A stretch of DNA of 64,000 nt from Pseudonocardia acidicola (GTDB taxonomy: Bacteria > Actinomycetota > Actinomycetes > Mycobacteriales > Pseudonocardiaceae): the NCBI RefSeq assembly GCF_012911935.1, contig NZ_JAAXLA010000013.1:48655-112654 (forward strand). Reading direction: 5' to 3'. Below are positions 36,874-46,105 of this stretch, piece after piece. The stretch's first letter is position 1, and every line of letters starts with the position of its first letter. The position numbers and the translations under genes were made by a program. Below the pieces are notes generated by a model that was not told where the DNA came from, did no database searches, and saw only the letters and a list, made by a program, of their open reading frames with translations.

Positions 36874-38771
36874 CGCTGCGCCGCCAGGTAGCGGCCGAGC
36901 GCGGAGACCGGGAAGACCATCCGATAGAGGTGGTAGCGGATGTAGAAGGCGCCCGGGAACCCGGTCCCGGTGAACTCCGGTTCGTCCCACGACCCGTCGG
37001 GATTCTGCGTCTCGGTGAGCCAGGCGACGCCGCGGTCCACGGCCTTCGACCGCTCACCGGCGGCCAGTAGCGCGAGCAGCGCCCACGCCGTCTGGGACGC
37101 GGTCGACGTGCCGCGCCCGATCCACGCCGGATCGGTGTAGGAGCGGATGTCCTCGCCCCAGCCGCCGTCCGGGTTCTGGTGGCGCTCCAGCCAGCGCACG
37201 GCGGCGCGGATCGCCGGAGCCGAGGCGGGGATCCCGGCGCTGACCAGCGCCGGCACCACGCCGCCGGTGCCGTACACGTGGTTGGCGCCCCACCGGCCGA
37301 ACCACGAGCCGTCGTCCTCCTGCGCGTCCAGCAGCCATGCGACACCGCGGCGGCAGGCCCGCGAGTCCGCGAGGCCCTCGGCGGCGAGCATCTCCACGAC
37401 ATGCGCGGTGACGTCGGCCGACGGCGGGTCGATCACCGCGCCGAAGTCGCAGAACGGCAGCTTCGTGATCAGCTCCCGGGTGTTGTCGGCGTCGAAGGCG
37501 CCCCAGCCGCCGTCGCGGGACTGCATGCCGACGTTCCACGCCACTGCCCGGTCGACCGCGCCGCGCAGCCGCTCGGGCTGCGGGTGCTCGAGCCGGCGTA
37601 GCGCCAGCACGACCTCGGCGGTGTCGTCGATGTCGGGGTAGCCGTCGTTGTCGAACTCGAAGGCCCACCCTCCGGGAGCGAGGTGCGGGCGGCGCACCGC
37701 CCAGTCTCCGCGCACCCGGATCTCCTCCTGGAGCATCCAGTCCGCGGCGCGGAGCAGGTCCGGGTCGTCCGGCGCCGCCCCGGCGTCGAGCAGCGCGGTC
37801 ACTGCGAGGCAGGTGTCCCACACCGGTGACTGACAGGCCTCCAGCCTGCGCACCCGTCCGTCCGCGGTGTGCTCGCGGACGAGGAACCGGTCGAGCCCGT
37901 CCAGCCCGGCGCGTACCGCCGGGTGGTCGAGGGGGTAGCCGAGCAGGTGCAGGGCGAGCAGCGAGTACACCCACGGCGGCTGGATCCCGCCCCAGGAGCC
38001 GTCGGCCTCCTGCCGCGCCAGGATCCACTCCGCGGCCCGGCGCATGGCCAGTCGGCGCAGCGGCCGCATCGGGTGCCGGGAGTACCGGTGCAGCACCGCG
38101 TCGAGACGCTGGAAGGCACCCGCCCAGCTCCACGGTTTCGCCCGCGGCGGCGCGGCGGCGCCGGAACGCAGCTCGTCGATCCCGAAGGGAAGTGGGCGGG
38201 CCGGGCGCAGCGTGGCGACGACGGTCAGCGGCACCACGGTCTGGCGCGCCCAGCACGCCCAGTCGTAGACGTTGAGCGGGAACCAGCGGGGCAGGAACAC
38301 CAGCTCCGGGGGCATGTCCGGCAGCTCGTCCCAGGACCACAGGCCGAACAGCGCCAGCCAGATCCGGGTGAACACCCGGCTGCGTTCCACCCCACCCCAG
38401 GCCCGCACGAACCGCTGTGCCCGCCGCATGTGCTCCGCGTCCGGGTCGTCGCCTGCCAGCCGCAGGGCCACCCAGGCCTCCACGGTGGTCGAGAGATCCC
38501 CGGGGCCGCCACGGAAGGTCGCCCAGGTGCCGTCGGCGCGCTGCTGGGAGCGGATCCAACGGGCCGCCTCGGCGGTCTCCTGCTCGCCGCGGATCCCGAG
38601 GAACTCACGCAGCAGCAGATCCTCGGCGTCCATGGTCACGTTCGTCTCGAGCTCGCCCTTCCACCAGCCCTGCGCGTGCTGCTGCGCGCGCAGGTGGCCG
38701 ACGGCGGCATCGAGCGTCGCCTGGGGGGTGCGCGCCCCCGACGAGCCGATCTCCGGTGCGGTGAGGGTCAT
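36870..38771 (-). CDS. shc: Squalene-hopene cyclase
   Basis: A 633-residue triterpene cyclase of normal length. The protonating motif DIDDTA is at residues 380-385, and several QW repeats are visible (QQRADGTWATF, QEADGSWGGIQPPW, QSRDGGWGAFD, QEDDGSWFGRWG, QNPDGGWGEDI, QNPDGSWDEPEF). It converts squalene to hopene and hopanol on the inner membrane face. It overlaps the polyprenyl synthase stop by one base (TGATG) and the HpnG-IspH start by four bases. Confidence 0.96.
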   Translation of the reverse strand: MTLTAPEIGSSGARTPQATLDAAVGHLRAQQHAQGWWKGELETNVTMDAEDLLLREFLGIRGEQETAEAARWIRSQQRADGTWATFRGGPGDLSTTVEAWVALRLAGDDPDAEHMRRAQRFVRAWGGVERSRVFTRIWLALFGLWSWDELPDMPPELVFLPRWFPLNVYDWACWARQTVVPLTVVATLRPARPLPFGIDELRSGAAAPPRAKPWSWAGAFQRLDAVLHRYSRHPMRPLRRLAMRRAAEWILARQEADGSWGGIQPPWVYSLLALHLLGYPLDHPAVRAGLDGLDRFLVREHTADGRVRRLEACQSPVWDTCLAVTALLDAGAAPDDPDLLRAADWMLQEEIRVRGDWAVRRPHLAPGGWAFEFDNDGYPDIDDTAEVVLALRRLEHPQPERLRGAVDRAVAWNVGMQSRDGGWGAFDADNTRELITKLPFCDFGAVIDPPSADVTAHVVEMLAAEGLADSRACRRGVAWLLDAQEDDGSWFGRWGANHVYGTGGVVPALVSAGIPASAPAIRAAVRWLERHQNPDGGWGEDIRSYTDPAWIGRGTSTASQTAWALLALLAAGERSKAVDRGVAWLTETQNPDGSWDEPEFTGTGFPGAFYIRYHLYRMVFPVSALGRYLAAQR

Positions 38772-39799
38772 CAGAACTCCCGGTCCACGAGGTAACGGCC
38801 GAGCGCGACGAGCTCGGCGCGGGGTCCGTCGGGGAGGTCGGCGCCGGCCAGTGCCTTCTCCCCCAGCGCTATCCGCCTGCGCGCCTCGGCGGCCGCCCAG
38901 TCACGGCCACCGCCGTCCTCGACCAGCGCGGCCGCGCGGCGCAGCTGCGCCTCGCCGTCCTCACCGGCGCCGGCCAGCCAGCGCGCGAGCTCCCGTCCGG
39001 CCGTTCCGCCGTGATGCACCGCGTAGGTCACCGGCAGGGACTTCTTACGGGAGCGCAGGTCCGACAGCACCGGCTTACCGGTCACCGCCGGGTCGCCCCA
39101 GATGCCGAGCAGGTCGTCGACGAGCTGGAACGCCATCCCCAGCTCGGTGCCGTAGGTCTGCAGCGTCGCTGTGAGCCCGACGGGGGCGCCGGCGAGCACC
39201 GACCCGATCGCCGCGCTGGTGGCGAGCAGCGAAGCGGTCTTGCCCGCAGCCATCGACAGGCACTCCTCGACGCCGACGTCACTGCGCCGCTCGAAGGCGA
39301 CGTCCTCGGCCTGACCGCGGATCAGCTCGCGGGTCGTCGCGGCGAGCAGCCGGGCGGCGGGCGCCGCGTGCGGCGACCCGCCCTCCAGGAGGACCTCCAC
39401 GGCGAGGGCCAGCAGCGCGTCCCCGGTGAGGATCGCTGCCGGTGCCCCCCAGTGCGCCCACACCGTGCGGCGATGGCGGCGCTCGGTGTCGCCGTCCATG
39501 AGGTCGTCGTGCAGCAGTGAGAAGTTGTGCACGAGCTCGACGGCGACCGCCCCGGGCAGGCCGGCCTGGACCGGTGCACCTGCCGCCGCGGCGGAGAGCA
39601 GCGCGAGGGCCGGCCGGACCGCCTTTCCGCCGCCGTGGCCGGGCGTGCCGTCGAGCTCGATCCATCCCAGGTGATATGCGGCCTGCTCGCGGCTCGCGCG
39701 GTCCAGCCGAGCGACGGCGGCCCGCAGCGCCGGGGTCACGGTGTCCCGGCCGCGTCGCAGCACCGCCAGGGCGATGTCGACGTCGGCGGTGGCCGTCAT
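38771..39799 (-). CDS. Trans-polyprenyl diphosphate synthase
   Basis: A 342-residue isoprenyl chain-elongating enzyme. The first aspartate-rich motif is DDLMD at residues 98-102 and the second is in FQLVDDLLGIWGD (about 230-241); GGKAVRPALALLSAAAAG holds the diphosphate-binding Lys/Arg. It probably makes farnesyl diphosphate, the substrate of HpnD, since it lies inside the hopanoid operon; a geranylgeranyl product cannot be excluded. Overlaps hpnE by four bases. Confidence 0.9.
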   Translation of the reverse strand: MTATADVDIALAVLRRGRDTVTPALRAAVARLDRASREQAAYHLGWIELDGTPGHGGGKAVRPALALLSAAAAGAPVQAGLPGAVAVELVHNFSLLHDDLMDGDTERRHRRTVWAHWGAPAAILTGDALLALAVEVLLEGGSPHAAPAARLLAATTRELIRGQAEDVAFERRSDVGVEECLSMAAGKTASLLATSAAIGSVLAGAPVGLTATLQTYGTELGMAFQLVDDLLGIWGDPAVTGKPVLSDLRSRKKSLPVTYAVHHGGTAGRELARWLAGAGEDGEAQLRRAAALVEDGGGRDWAAAEARRRIALGEKALAGADLPDGPRAELVALGRYLVDREF

Positions 39800-41181
39800 G
39801 CCGGCACCTCCGCCGCAGCGGCGGCCGGGTGGGCGAGCAGCGCCTCCGCCGCGCTCACCCCGCTGCGCACCGCCCCCTCCATCGTCGCGGGCCATCCGGT
39901 GTCGGTCCACGCGCCGGCGACGAACAGCCCGGGCACGGCGGTGCGCGGCGGGGGGCGCAGGGCGGCGCTGCCCGGTGCCGCCCGGAAGGTGGCGTGCGGT
40001 TCGCGGGTGACGAAGAAGTCCAGGACCCGGGCCTGCCCGGCCGCCGGCAGCAGCGCGGCCAGCGCCGGGAGCAGCTGCTCGCGCAGCTGCGCGGCCGGGG
40101 TGGTGATCACGTCGTCGGCGGCCGACAACGAGACCGCGAGGTACTGGGCGTCCACCGGCCACACCCGGTGCAACCCGGCCTGGGCGGTGCGGTCGAACAC
40201 CCACTGCACGGGCGTGTCGACGCCGGCGAGGAACTCGGCGTCGAGCACCCGGCGGTCGTAGACGACGTGCACGTTGACGATCGGCGAGCTGCCCAGCGCC
40301 TCGACCCAGCCGTCCGGCAGGCCCAGCGCTCCGTCGGGTAGCAGCCGTTTCGCGGCCGTGGGTGGCACGGCGCAGATGATCCGGTCGACCACGAGGTCCT
40401 CCGCTCTCTCCACTCCCCGGTTGCTGCCGATCCGCCAGCCGCCGCGCGGCCCGGGGGCCGGCGTGAGCGAGCGGACCTTCGTCGAGGTGCGCACGTCGAC
40501 GCCGGCCTCCTGCAGCCGCTGGGCCGCCGCCGCACCGTGCAACCGGGCCAGCGGGACGCGGGACCAGCCGATGTCGCCGGCCGCGGCGTCGCTGAGCAGG
40601 CCGAGCTGGAACACGGTGGCGGCCGACGCCAGCGACGCGGCGTCGGCGGTGGCGTTGAGCGTGGCCACCCCGACCACGTTCCACAGCACCTCGATCGCGC
40701 GGCGACTCTGGCCGTGCTCGACCAGCCAGTCGGCGAAGCTGCGGGCGTCGGTCGCGGGGTCCGCCGGGTCGACCGATCGCAACGCCAGCGCCGCTCTGAC
40801 CAGCCGTAACCGGTCGGCCACCGGCAGCGGCCGGTAACGCAGCAGCGCCCCCGCAAGGTGCAGGGGCGCGGGCATCCCGGTGCGGCGCAGCCGGCTCAGG
40901 GGCCGGCCCGGGGCGTGTACGGCGACGTCCAGCCGCTCCTGCATCGTCACCAGTCCGGCGACGCCGAGCCTGTGCAGCAGCGCCCGGTAGGAGGTGCAGC
41001 AGCGCAGGAACACGTGCTGCCCGTTGTCGACATCCAGGTCACCGCGGCGGAAGGAGGTCGCCAGGCCGCCGAGCCGCGGGCGGGCCTCCAGCAGCGTGAC
41101 CGCGCAGCCGGCGTCGGCGCAGCGCAGGGCGGCGGTGATCCCGGCCAGGCCGCCGCCGATCACGCCCACGTGTGCGCTCAC
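39796..41181 (-). CDS. hpnE: Hydroxysqualene dehydroxylase (squalene-associated FAD desaturase)
   Basis: A 461-residue flavoprotein of the amine-oxidase/phytoene-desaturase fold. The FAD-binding motif VGVIGGGLAGITAALRCADAG (residues 5-25) is intact, as are RLGGLATSF, DNGQHVFLRCC near 53 and the C-terminal GLFVAGAWTDTGWPATMEGAVRSG block. HpnE reduces hydroxysqualene to squalene in the HpnCDE route. It overlaps hpnD and the polyprenyl synthase by four bases each. Confidence 0.92.
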   Translation of the reverse strand: MSAHVGVIGGGLAGITAALRCADAGCAVTLLEARPRLGGLATSFRRGDLDVDNGQHVFLRCCTSYRALLHRLGVAGLVTMQERLDVAVHAPGRPLSRLRRTGMPAPLHLAGALLRYRPLPVADRLRLVRAALALRSVDPADPATDARSFADWLVEHGQSRRAIEVLWNVVGVATLNATADAASLASAATVFQLGLLSDAAAGDIGWSRVPLARLHGAAAAQRLQEAGVDVRTSTKVRSLTPAPGPRGGWRIGSNRGVERAEDLVVDRIICAVPPTAAKRLLPDGALGLPDGWVEALGSSPIVNVHVVYDRRVLDAEFLAGVDTPVQWVFDRTAQAGLHRVWPVDAQYLAVSLSAADDVITTPAAQLREQLLPALAALLPAAGQARVLDFFVTREPHATFRAAPGSAALRPPPRTAVPGLFVAGAWTDTGWPATMEGAVRSGVSAAEALLAHPAAAAAEVPA

Positions 41182-42083
41182 GACGTCCGGCCTCCTCCCG
41201 GTACCGGGGCCACTCCGGCCAGGGCCCGGGCCGCGACACCGGCCTTCTGCCAGCCCGACAGCGACCGGCGCTGGTGGTACACCGACGGCGGGTCGGCCGC
41301 GATGTCATCGAGCAGCCTGCGGTAGATACCGGACATCGCGGTGGCGCACGCGGCGCTGCGCCGGTCCAGCAGCGGCACCAGTCGCAGCCCGTCGGCGTAC
41401 CACGCGCGGGCGCGCGCCGCGCTGAACCTGATCAGCTCGGCCAGCCCGCCGGCCTTGTCGACCAGCACGCCGTGCTCGTCGAGAACCAGCTCGGCGCCGA
41501 AGCGGGCCAGTTCCTCCTGGGGTAGGTAGACGCGGCCGTTCTGCAGGTCCTCGCGGATGTCACGGAGGATGTTGGTCTGCTGCAACGCGATGCCGAGGGC
41601 GTCGGCGTAGCGGGCCGCCTCCGGATGCGGGCGGGAACCGAAGATGCCCAGGCACAGGCGCCCGACCGAGCCCGCAACGCACCGGCAGTAGCCCACCATG
41701 TCGTCGAACGTCTGGTGGGTGAGCCCGGCCGTGTCCATCCGGACGTCCGCCTCGACCCCGTCGACGAGCTCGTCGAAGGCGTCCATCGGGATCGGGTAGC
41801 GGCGGGCGGCGTCGGTGACCGCGGTGAGGACGGGGTCGGCCGGGTCCGGCGGCCGGGTGAGGGAGGCGCGCAGCTCGGCCAGGGCGCGGGTCTTCTGTTC
41901 GGCGGGGAGGTCCCCGTCGCCGATGTCGTCGATGCGGCGCGCCAGGGCGTAGACCGCGCACAGCGCCGACCGCTTCGCCGGCGGCAACAACCGGATGCCG
42001 TAGTAGAAGTTGCGGGCCTCGAGCTTCGTGATGGCCTCGCAGGCCGCGTACGCATGGGCGAGTGGACTCTGCGCAGTGGTCAT
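41178..42083 (-). CDS. hpnD: Presqualene diphosphate synthase
   Basis: A 301-residue squalene/phytoene-synthase-family enzyme. The two aspartate-rich motifs are RRIDDIGDGD (about 49-58) and LQQTNILRDIREDLQNGRVYLP (about 187-208), with MVGYCRCVAGSVGRL between. It condenses two farnesyl diphosphates to presqualene diphosphate. HpnD is usually next to HpnC, which is not in this window. The start ATG overlaps the stop of a short upstream frame (ATGA). Confidence 0.92.
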   Translation of the reverse strand: MTTAQSPLAHAYAACEAITKLEARNFYYGIRLLPPAKRSALCAVYALARRIDDIGDGDLPAEQKTRALAELRASLTRPPDPADPVLTAVTDAARRYPIPMDAFDELVDGVEADVRMDTAGLTHQTFDDMVGYCRCVAGSVGRLCLGIFGSRPHPEAARYADALGIALQQTNILRDIREDLQNGRVYLPQEELARFGAELVLDEHGVLVDKAGGLAELIRFSAARARAWYADGLRLVPLLDRRSAACATAMSGIYRRLLDDIAADPPSVYHQRRSLSGWQKAGVAARALAGVAPVPGGGRTS

Positions 42084-42418
42084 CTGGCGCTCCGGATCAG
42101 TTCGGTGACGACGTGCCGGGCGACGTCGCGGCGGTCCTCGGCGACGTCCTGCCGGTGCTCCAGGAACTGCCGCGTCTCTCCTGCGGGCACCGGCCCGGCG
42201 GACGCGTCCGCTTCCGGCTGCCGGGCACCCACGGATGCGATGCTGCCCGGACCTGCTGTGGATCTCTCCGCATCTGTGATCAGGACTGCGACTCCGGAAT
42301 TGTCGCCTCCGGACAATCCCGGTCCGGCGGAGCGCCCACATCTGTGCAGCGTGGTGTCCAGCGGTCGGCATGCGCCGGGTTCCGCTCCCTGCCGGATGTG
42401 GTCACCGGCCGACGCCAT
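42080..42418 (-). CDS. Short ORF coupled to hpnD
   Basis: A 112-residue frame from ATG 42418 to a stop that overlaps the hpnD start by four bases. The last 35 residues (RQFLEHRQDVAEDRRDVARHVVTEL) look helical and natural; the first 70 do not resemble any family I know. In this operon every other junction is also an overlap, which supports translation. It occupies the place where hpnC would be expected but shows none of that enzyme's motifs. Confidence 0.3.
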   Translation of the reverse strand: MASAGDHIRQGAEPGACRPLDTTLHRCGRSAGPGLSGGDNSGVAVLITDAERSTAGPGSIASVGARQPEADASAGPVPAGETRQFLEHRQDVAEDRRDVARHVVTELIRSAR

Positions 42419-42556
42419 GGCTCACACGGGCCGGCGTAGATCGCCTCTCGCCGCGGACGCGATCATCCACCTCATCCGGCGGGCCACCGGCCGCGCGTGC
42501 ACGGCCGGCCGCGGGTGCGAGGGCGTGGGCGGCAACTCAGGAGGGCCCGATCGTGA

Positions 42557-42955
<399 letters not shown>

Positions 42956-43023
42956 TCGCTCCCACGACGCGTCCGGACGGGTTCCAGCCGGCGGCGAGCC
43001 GCATCCATGGCCGGCTGACTGCA

Positions 43024-43444
43024 CACCCCCGGGCACACCCACCACCACATCAGCTACGCCCTGACCTCCGCCGACGGGCGGGTGCACGCGGTGTTCACCG
43101 GCGGCTCCATGCTCTACGGCGCGACCGGGCGCACCGACCTCGTCGACCCGGAGAACACGACCGAGCTGACTCACGCCCAGTTCCGCTCGGTGCGCCGGCC
43201 GGCGCGGCGGCTGCCCGCCGACACCCCGGTCTTCCCGACCCACGGGTTCGGCAGCTTCTGCTCGGCCAGCCCGACCAGCGGGGATGCCTCGACGGTCGGC
43301 GCCCAGGAGAAGATCAACCCGGCCCTGACCCTGGAGGAGCAGGACCACGTCGGCTCGCTGCTCGCCGGGCTCGGCGCCTACCCCATCACCGACGCCTCCG
43401 GCCGGGCGGTGATCTCGATCGGCGCCCGACCGCCCCGACGATGA
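43024..43444 (+). pseudogene. Truncated MBL-type persulfide dioxygenase-like gene
   Basis: The frame begins inside the enzyme at PGHTHHHISYAL (one proline of the usual PGHTPHH is gone) and continues VHAVFTGGSMLYGATGRTDLV, THAQFRSVRRPA, PTHGFGSFCSASPTSGDASTVGAQEKINPALTLEEQ, then leaves the family at [10 protein letters not shown]. The N-terminal zinc motif THxHxDH and first 100 residues are lost. It lies between the CstR-like gene and a broken SQOR piece. Confidence 0.7.
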
Positions 43445-43562
43445 TCCACAGCGGCTGGTAGTAGTGCGTCATCGCCGGATCGATCACGGCGACGTCGGCC
43501 TGCTCGTTCCGGCGCAGCCGGGCGGCCACGGTGATACCCGCGCTCGCACCTCCCACCACCGG
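43431..43562 (-). pseudogene. N-terminal fragment of a second SQOR gene
   Basis: Minus-strand reading [39 protein letters not shown] matches residues 11-49 of the intact SQOR at 46106-47308 almost word for word ([28 protein letters not shown]). Nothing of the remaining 350 residues follows. Its end overlaps the MBL fragment on the opposite strand, so a rearrangement joined the two remnants. Confidence 0.7.
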
Positions 43563-43620
43563 CCCGGCAGGGAGGGGCCGGAGGTCACCCCGGGAGAGGA
43601 CTTCCAGCGGGACGGCCCGC

Positions 43621-43635
43621 ATACCCCTGGGGGTT
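43621..43635 (+). promoter_or_regulatory. GC-rich CsoR/CstR-type operator 2
   Basis: ATACCCC-TG-GGGGTT, with arms ACCCC and GGGGT spaced by two bases exactly as in the site at 42627. It lies about 45 bases before the MBL-rhodanese start, which places that gene under the same repressor. Confidence 0.62.
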
Positions 43636-43678
43636 CAGTGGAAGGACGGCACCACCGAAACGACCTCAGGAGGACGCC

Positions 43679-45061
43679 GTGTTGTTCACCCAGTACTACC
43701 TCGACTGCCTGTCCCAGGCCTCTTACATGATCGGTGACGAGACCACCGGCCAGGCCGTCGTCGTCGATCCCCGCCGTGACGTGGCCGAGTACCTCACCGA
43801 CGCCCGGGCACACGGCCTGACCATCGTCGCGGTGATCAACACCCACTTCCACGCAGACTTCCTGGCCGGACACCTCGAGCTGGCCGAGGCGACCGGAGCG
43901 TGGATCGGCTACGGACGGCGCGCCGAGGCCGACTACCCGATCCGCAAGCTGGCCGACGGGGAGCGCATCACGCTGGGCGAGGTGACGCTGCAGATCATGG
44001 AGACCCCTGGCCACACGCCGGAGTCGATCAGCATCCAGGTGTTCGAGCACGCCGACGATCCGGTGGCCTACGGCGTGCTGACCGGTGACGCCCTGTTCAT
44101 CGGCGACGTCGGCCGTCCCGATCTGCTCGCATCGATCGGGTTCGCCGCCGACGAGCTCGGACGGATGCTCCACACCTCGATTCAGCATCTGATGGCCCTG
44201 CCCGACCAGGTGCGGGTCTTCCCCGCGCACGGCGCCGGCTCCGCGTGCGGCAAGAACCTGTCCACCGAGCACTGGTCCACCATCGGCGCCCAGCGCACCG
44301 GCAACTACGCCTGCCAGCCGATGAGCGACGATGCGTTCCTCGCGATCGTCACCGCGGGCCAGCCCTCCGCGCCGGGCTACTTCGTCTACGACGCGGTGCT
44401 CAACCGCAAGCTGCACCCCGTCTTCGACGCCGCCGCGCCACCGGTGCCGCTCGAGATCGCGGACGTGCTCGACCGCCAGCAGGCCGGGGCGTTCGTGCTC
44501 GACGCCCGCCACCCGCAGGACTTCGCGGCCGGACACCTCGCCGGGTCGGTCAACGTGCCCGCCGACGGCCGGTTCGCCGAGACGGCCGGCATGGTCGTGC
44601 AGCCCGACCAGGAGATCGTGGTCGTCGCCCCGCAGGACCGCGAGGAGGAGATCGTCGTCCGACTGGCCCGCATCGGGTTCGACAAGGTCCGCGGCTACCT
44701 GCGCGAGCCCGAGGGCGCGTTCCTGACGGCCCCTGACCGGATCGTCCGGGCGAGCCGGCTCACCGCGTCCGAGCTGGCCGGAGCCGTGAACCGCCCGGTC
44801 CCGCCCACCGTGATCGACGTCCGCAACGTCGGCGAGCTCGCCGGCGGCGCGATCGAGGGCGCATTGCACATCCCGCTGGCCGAGCTGCCGCGACGGCTGG
44901 CCGAGGTCCCGCGGCAGCGCCCGGTCGTGACCTACTGCGCCGGGGGCTACCGCTCCAGCGTGGCCGCCGCCCTGCTTCGCAAGGAGGGCTGGGCCGACGT
45001 CTCCGACCTGCTCGGCGGGTACGCGGCCTGGGCGTCGATGACACCGCAGTCCGTCAGCTGA
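43679..45061 (+). CDS. MBL-fold persulfide dioxygenase-like enzyme with two rhodanese domains
   Basis: A 460-residue three-domain protein. The MBL domain has THFHADF (His56, His58, Asp60) and GHL (His65), ETPGHTPES, and the GD in LTGDALFIGDVGRPDLL; this ETHE1-like layout oxidises persulfide with O2. Two rhodanese domains follow, about 265-355 and 365-455. Only the second has an active cysteine, Cys420 in TYCAGGYRSS; the first has lost it. Architecture is that of CstB and similar enzymes. The GTG start at 43679 follows AGGAGG. Works on sulfane sulfur made by SQOR. Confidence 0.9.
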   Translation: MLFTQYYLDCLSQASYMIGDETTGQAVVVDPRRDVAEYLTDARAHGLTIVAVINTHFHADFLAGHLELAEATGAWIGYGRRAEADYPIRKLADGERITLGEVTLQIMETPGHTPESISIQVFEHADDPVAYGVLTGDALFIGDVGRPDLLASIGFAADELGRMLHTSIQHLMALPDQVRVFPAHGAGSACGKNLSTEHWSTIGAQRTGNYACQPMSDDAFLAIVTAGQPSAPGYFVYDAVLNRKLHPVFDAAAPPVPLEIADVLDRQQAGAFVLDARHPQDFAAGHLAGSVNVPADGRFAETAGMVVQPDQEIVVVAPQDREEEIVVRLARIGFDKVRGYLREPEGAFLTAPDRIVRASRLTASELAGAVNRPVPPTVIDVRNVGELAGGAIEGALHIPLAELPRRLAEVPRQRPVVTYCAGGYRSSVAAALLRKEGWADVSDLLGGYAAWASMTPQSVS

Positions 45062-45119
45062 GGCCCCGAGCGCCGGCGGGCGGGCGCGAGACCGGCCGCG
45101 GACCCGGCTGATCAGCAAG

Positions 45120-45162
45120 GGCGGGGCGTCGATCCGGGGACGGCTCGGACCGGCGCCCCGCC
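45120..45162 (+). terminator. Hairpin after the MBL-rhodanese gene
   Basis: GGCGGGGCG at 45120-45128 pairs with CGCCCCGCC at 45154-45162 around a 25-base loop, 60 bases past the stop. No T-run. Plausible terminator. Confidence 0.4.
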
Positions 45163-45318
45163 GTCACGGGAATCGTGCGCGGGCGGAATCGCGCGGTTCC
45201 ACCCGGCCGGCCGTCCCGCTGCTCCCTGTCCGGAGCGACTCACAGGTACCCGGGCAGGCAGAATGTCCCAACGTTACCCTGGTGGCACAACAGTCGATCG
45301 GGAACCGGGACAAGACCG

Positions 45319-46095
45319 ATGGCAGCTCATGCGGTGGACCGCAACAGCCCGCTTCCGCTGTGGGCGCAGATCCAGGAGGACCTGCGGCGGCGGCTCTCGG
45401 CGGCCGAGTTCGACCGCGCGTTCCCGGGAGAGAAGGCGCTGGTCCAGCAGTACGAGGTCAGTCGCAACACGATCCGGGAGGCCTTGCGGGCGCTGCGGGC
45501 CGAGGGGCTGGTCACCGCTGAGCGCGGTCGCGCGCCGCGGTTGTCGCGCCCTGCCGAGATCGAGCAGCCTCTCGGGGCGCTGTACAGCTTGTTCGCCTCG
45601 GTCGAGGCGGCGGGAATGCGGCAGAGCAGCATCGTCCGCAAGCTGGACGTCCGAGCGGACGGCGTGATCGCGGCCCGGATGCACCTGGAGGAGTCGACGC
45701 CGCTGGTGTACCTGGAGCGCCTGCGGCTGGCCGGCGAGGAACCGCTGGCACTGGATCGGGTGTGGCTTCCCGCGTCCATCGCCGAGCCGCTGCTCGAGGC
45801 CGACTTCACCCACACCTCGCTGTACGGCGAGCTCGCCGCACGCACGGGTGTACGCCTGCAGGGTGGCCGCGAGCAGATCCATGCGGTGGTGCCGACGACG
45901 ACGGAAGCCGAGATCCTGCGCTGCCCGGACCGGGTGGCGGCGTTCTCGATCGAACGAACGGGGTTGGCGGCGGGCCGCTGCGTCGAATGGCGGCAGACCT
46001 TGGTCCGCGGTGACCGGTTCGGCTTCCGCGCCGAGTTCTCCGCCCGGGGCGGCTACCAGCTCGGCATCGCCTCGGCTGCAGCGCCGGCTGCCTGA
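45319..46095 (+). CDS. GntR-family regulator, HutC type
   Basis: A 258-residue regulator. Residues 10-75 are the GntR winged helix (LWAQIQEDLRRRL, FPGEKALVQQYEVSRNTIREALRALRAEGLV); residues 95-250 form a UTRA ligand domain with PLVYLERLRLAGEEPLALDRVWLP. Start at 45319 was chosen because MAAHAVDRNSPLPLWAQI matches the family beginning. It converges on the SQOR gene with ten bases between stops. Its ligand and targets are unknown; the sulfur genes around it are candidates. Confidence 0.88.
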   Translation: MAAHAVDRNSPLPLWAQIQEDLRRRLSAAEFDRAFPGEKALVQQYEVSRNTIREALRALRAEGLVTAERGRAPRLSRPAEIEQPLGALYSLFASVEAAGMRQSSIVRKLDVRADGVIAARMHLEESTPLVYLERLRLAGEEPLALDRVWLPASIAEPLLEADFTHTSLYGELAARTGVRLQGGREQIHAVVPTTTEAEILRCPDRVAAFSIERTGLAAGRCVEWRQTLVRGDRFGFRAEFSARGGYQLGIASAAAPAA

Positions 46096-46105
46096 CCGCG
46101 CCGAT

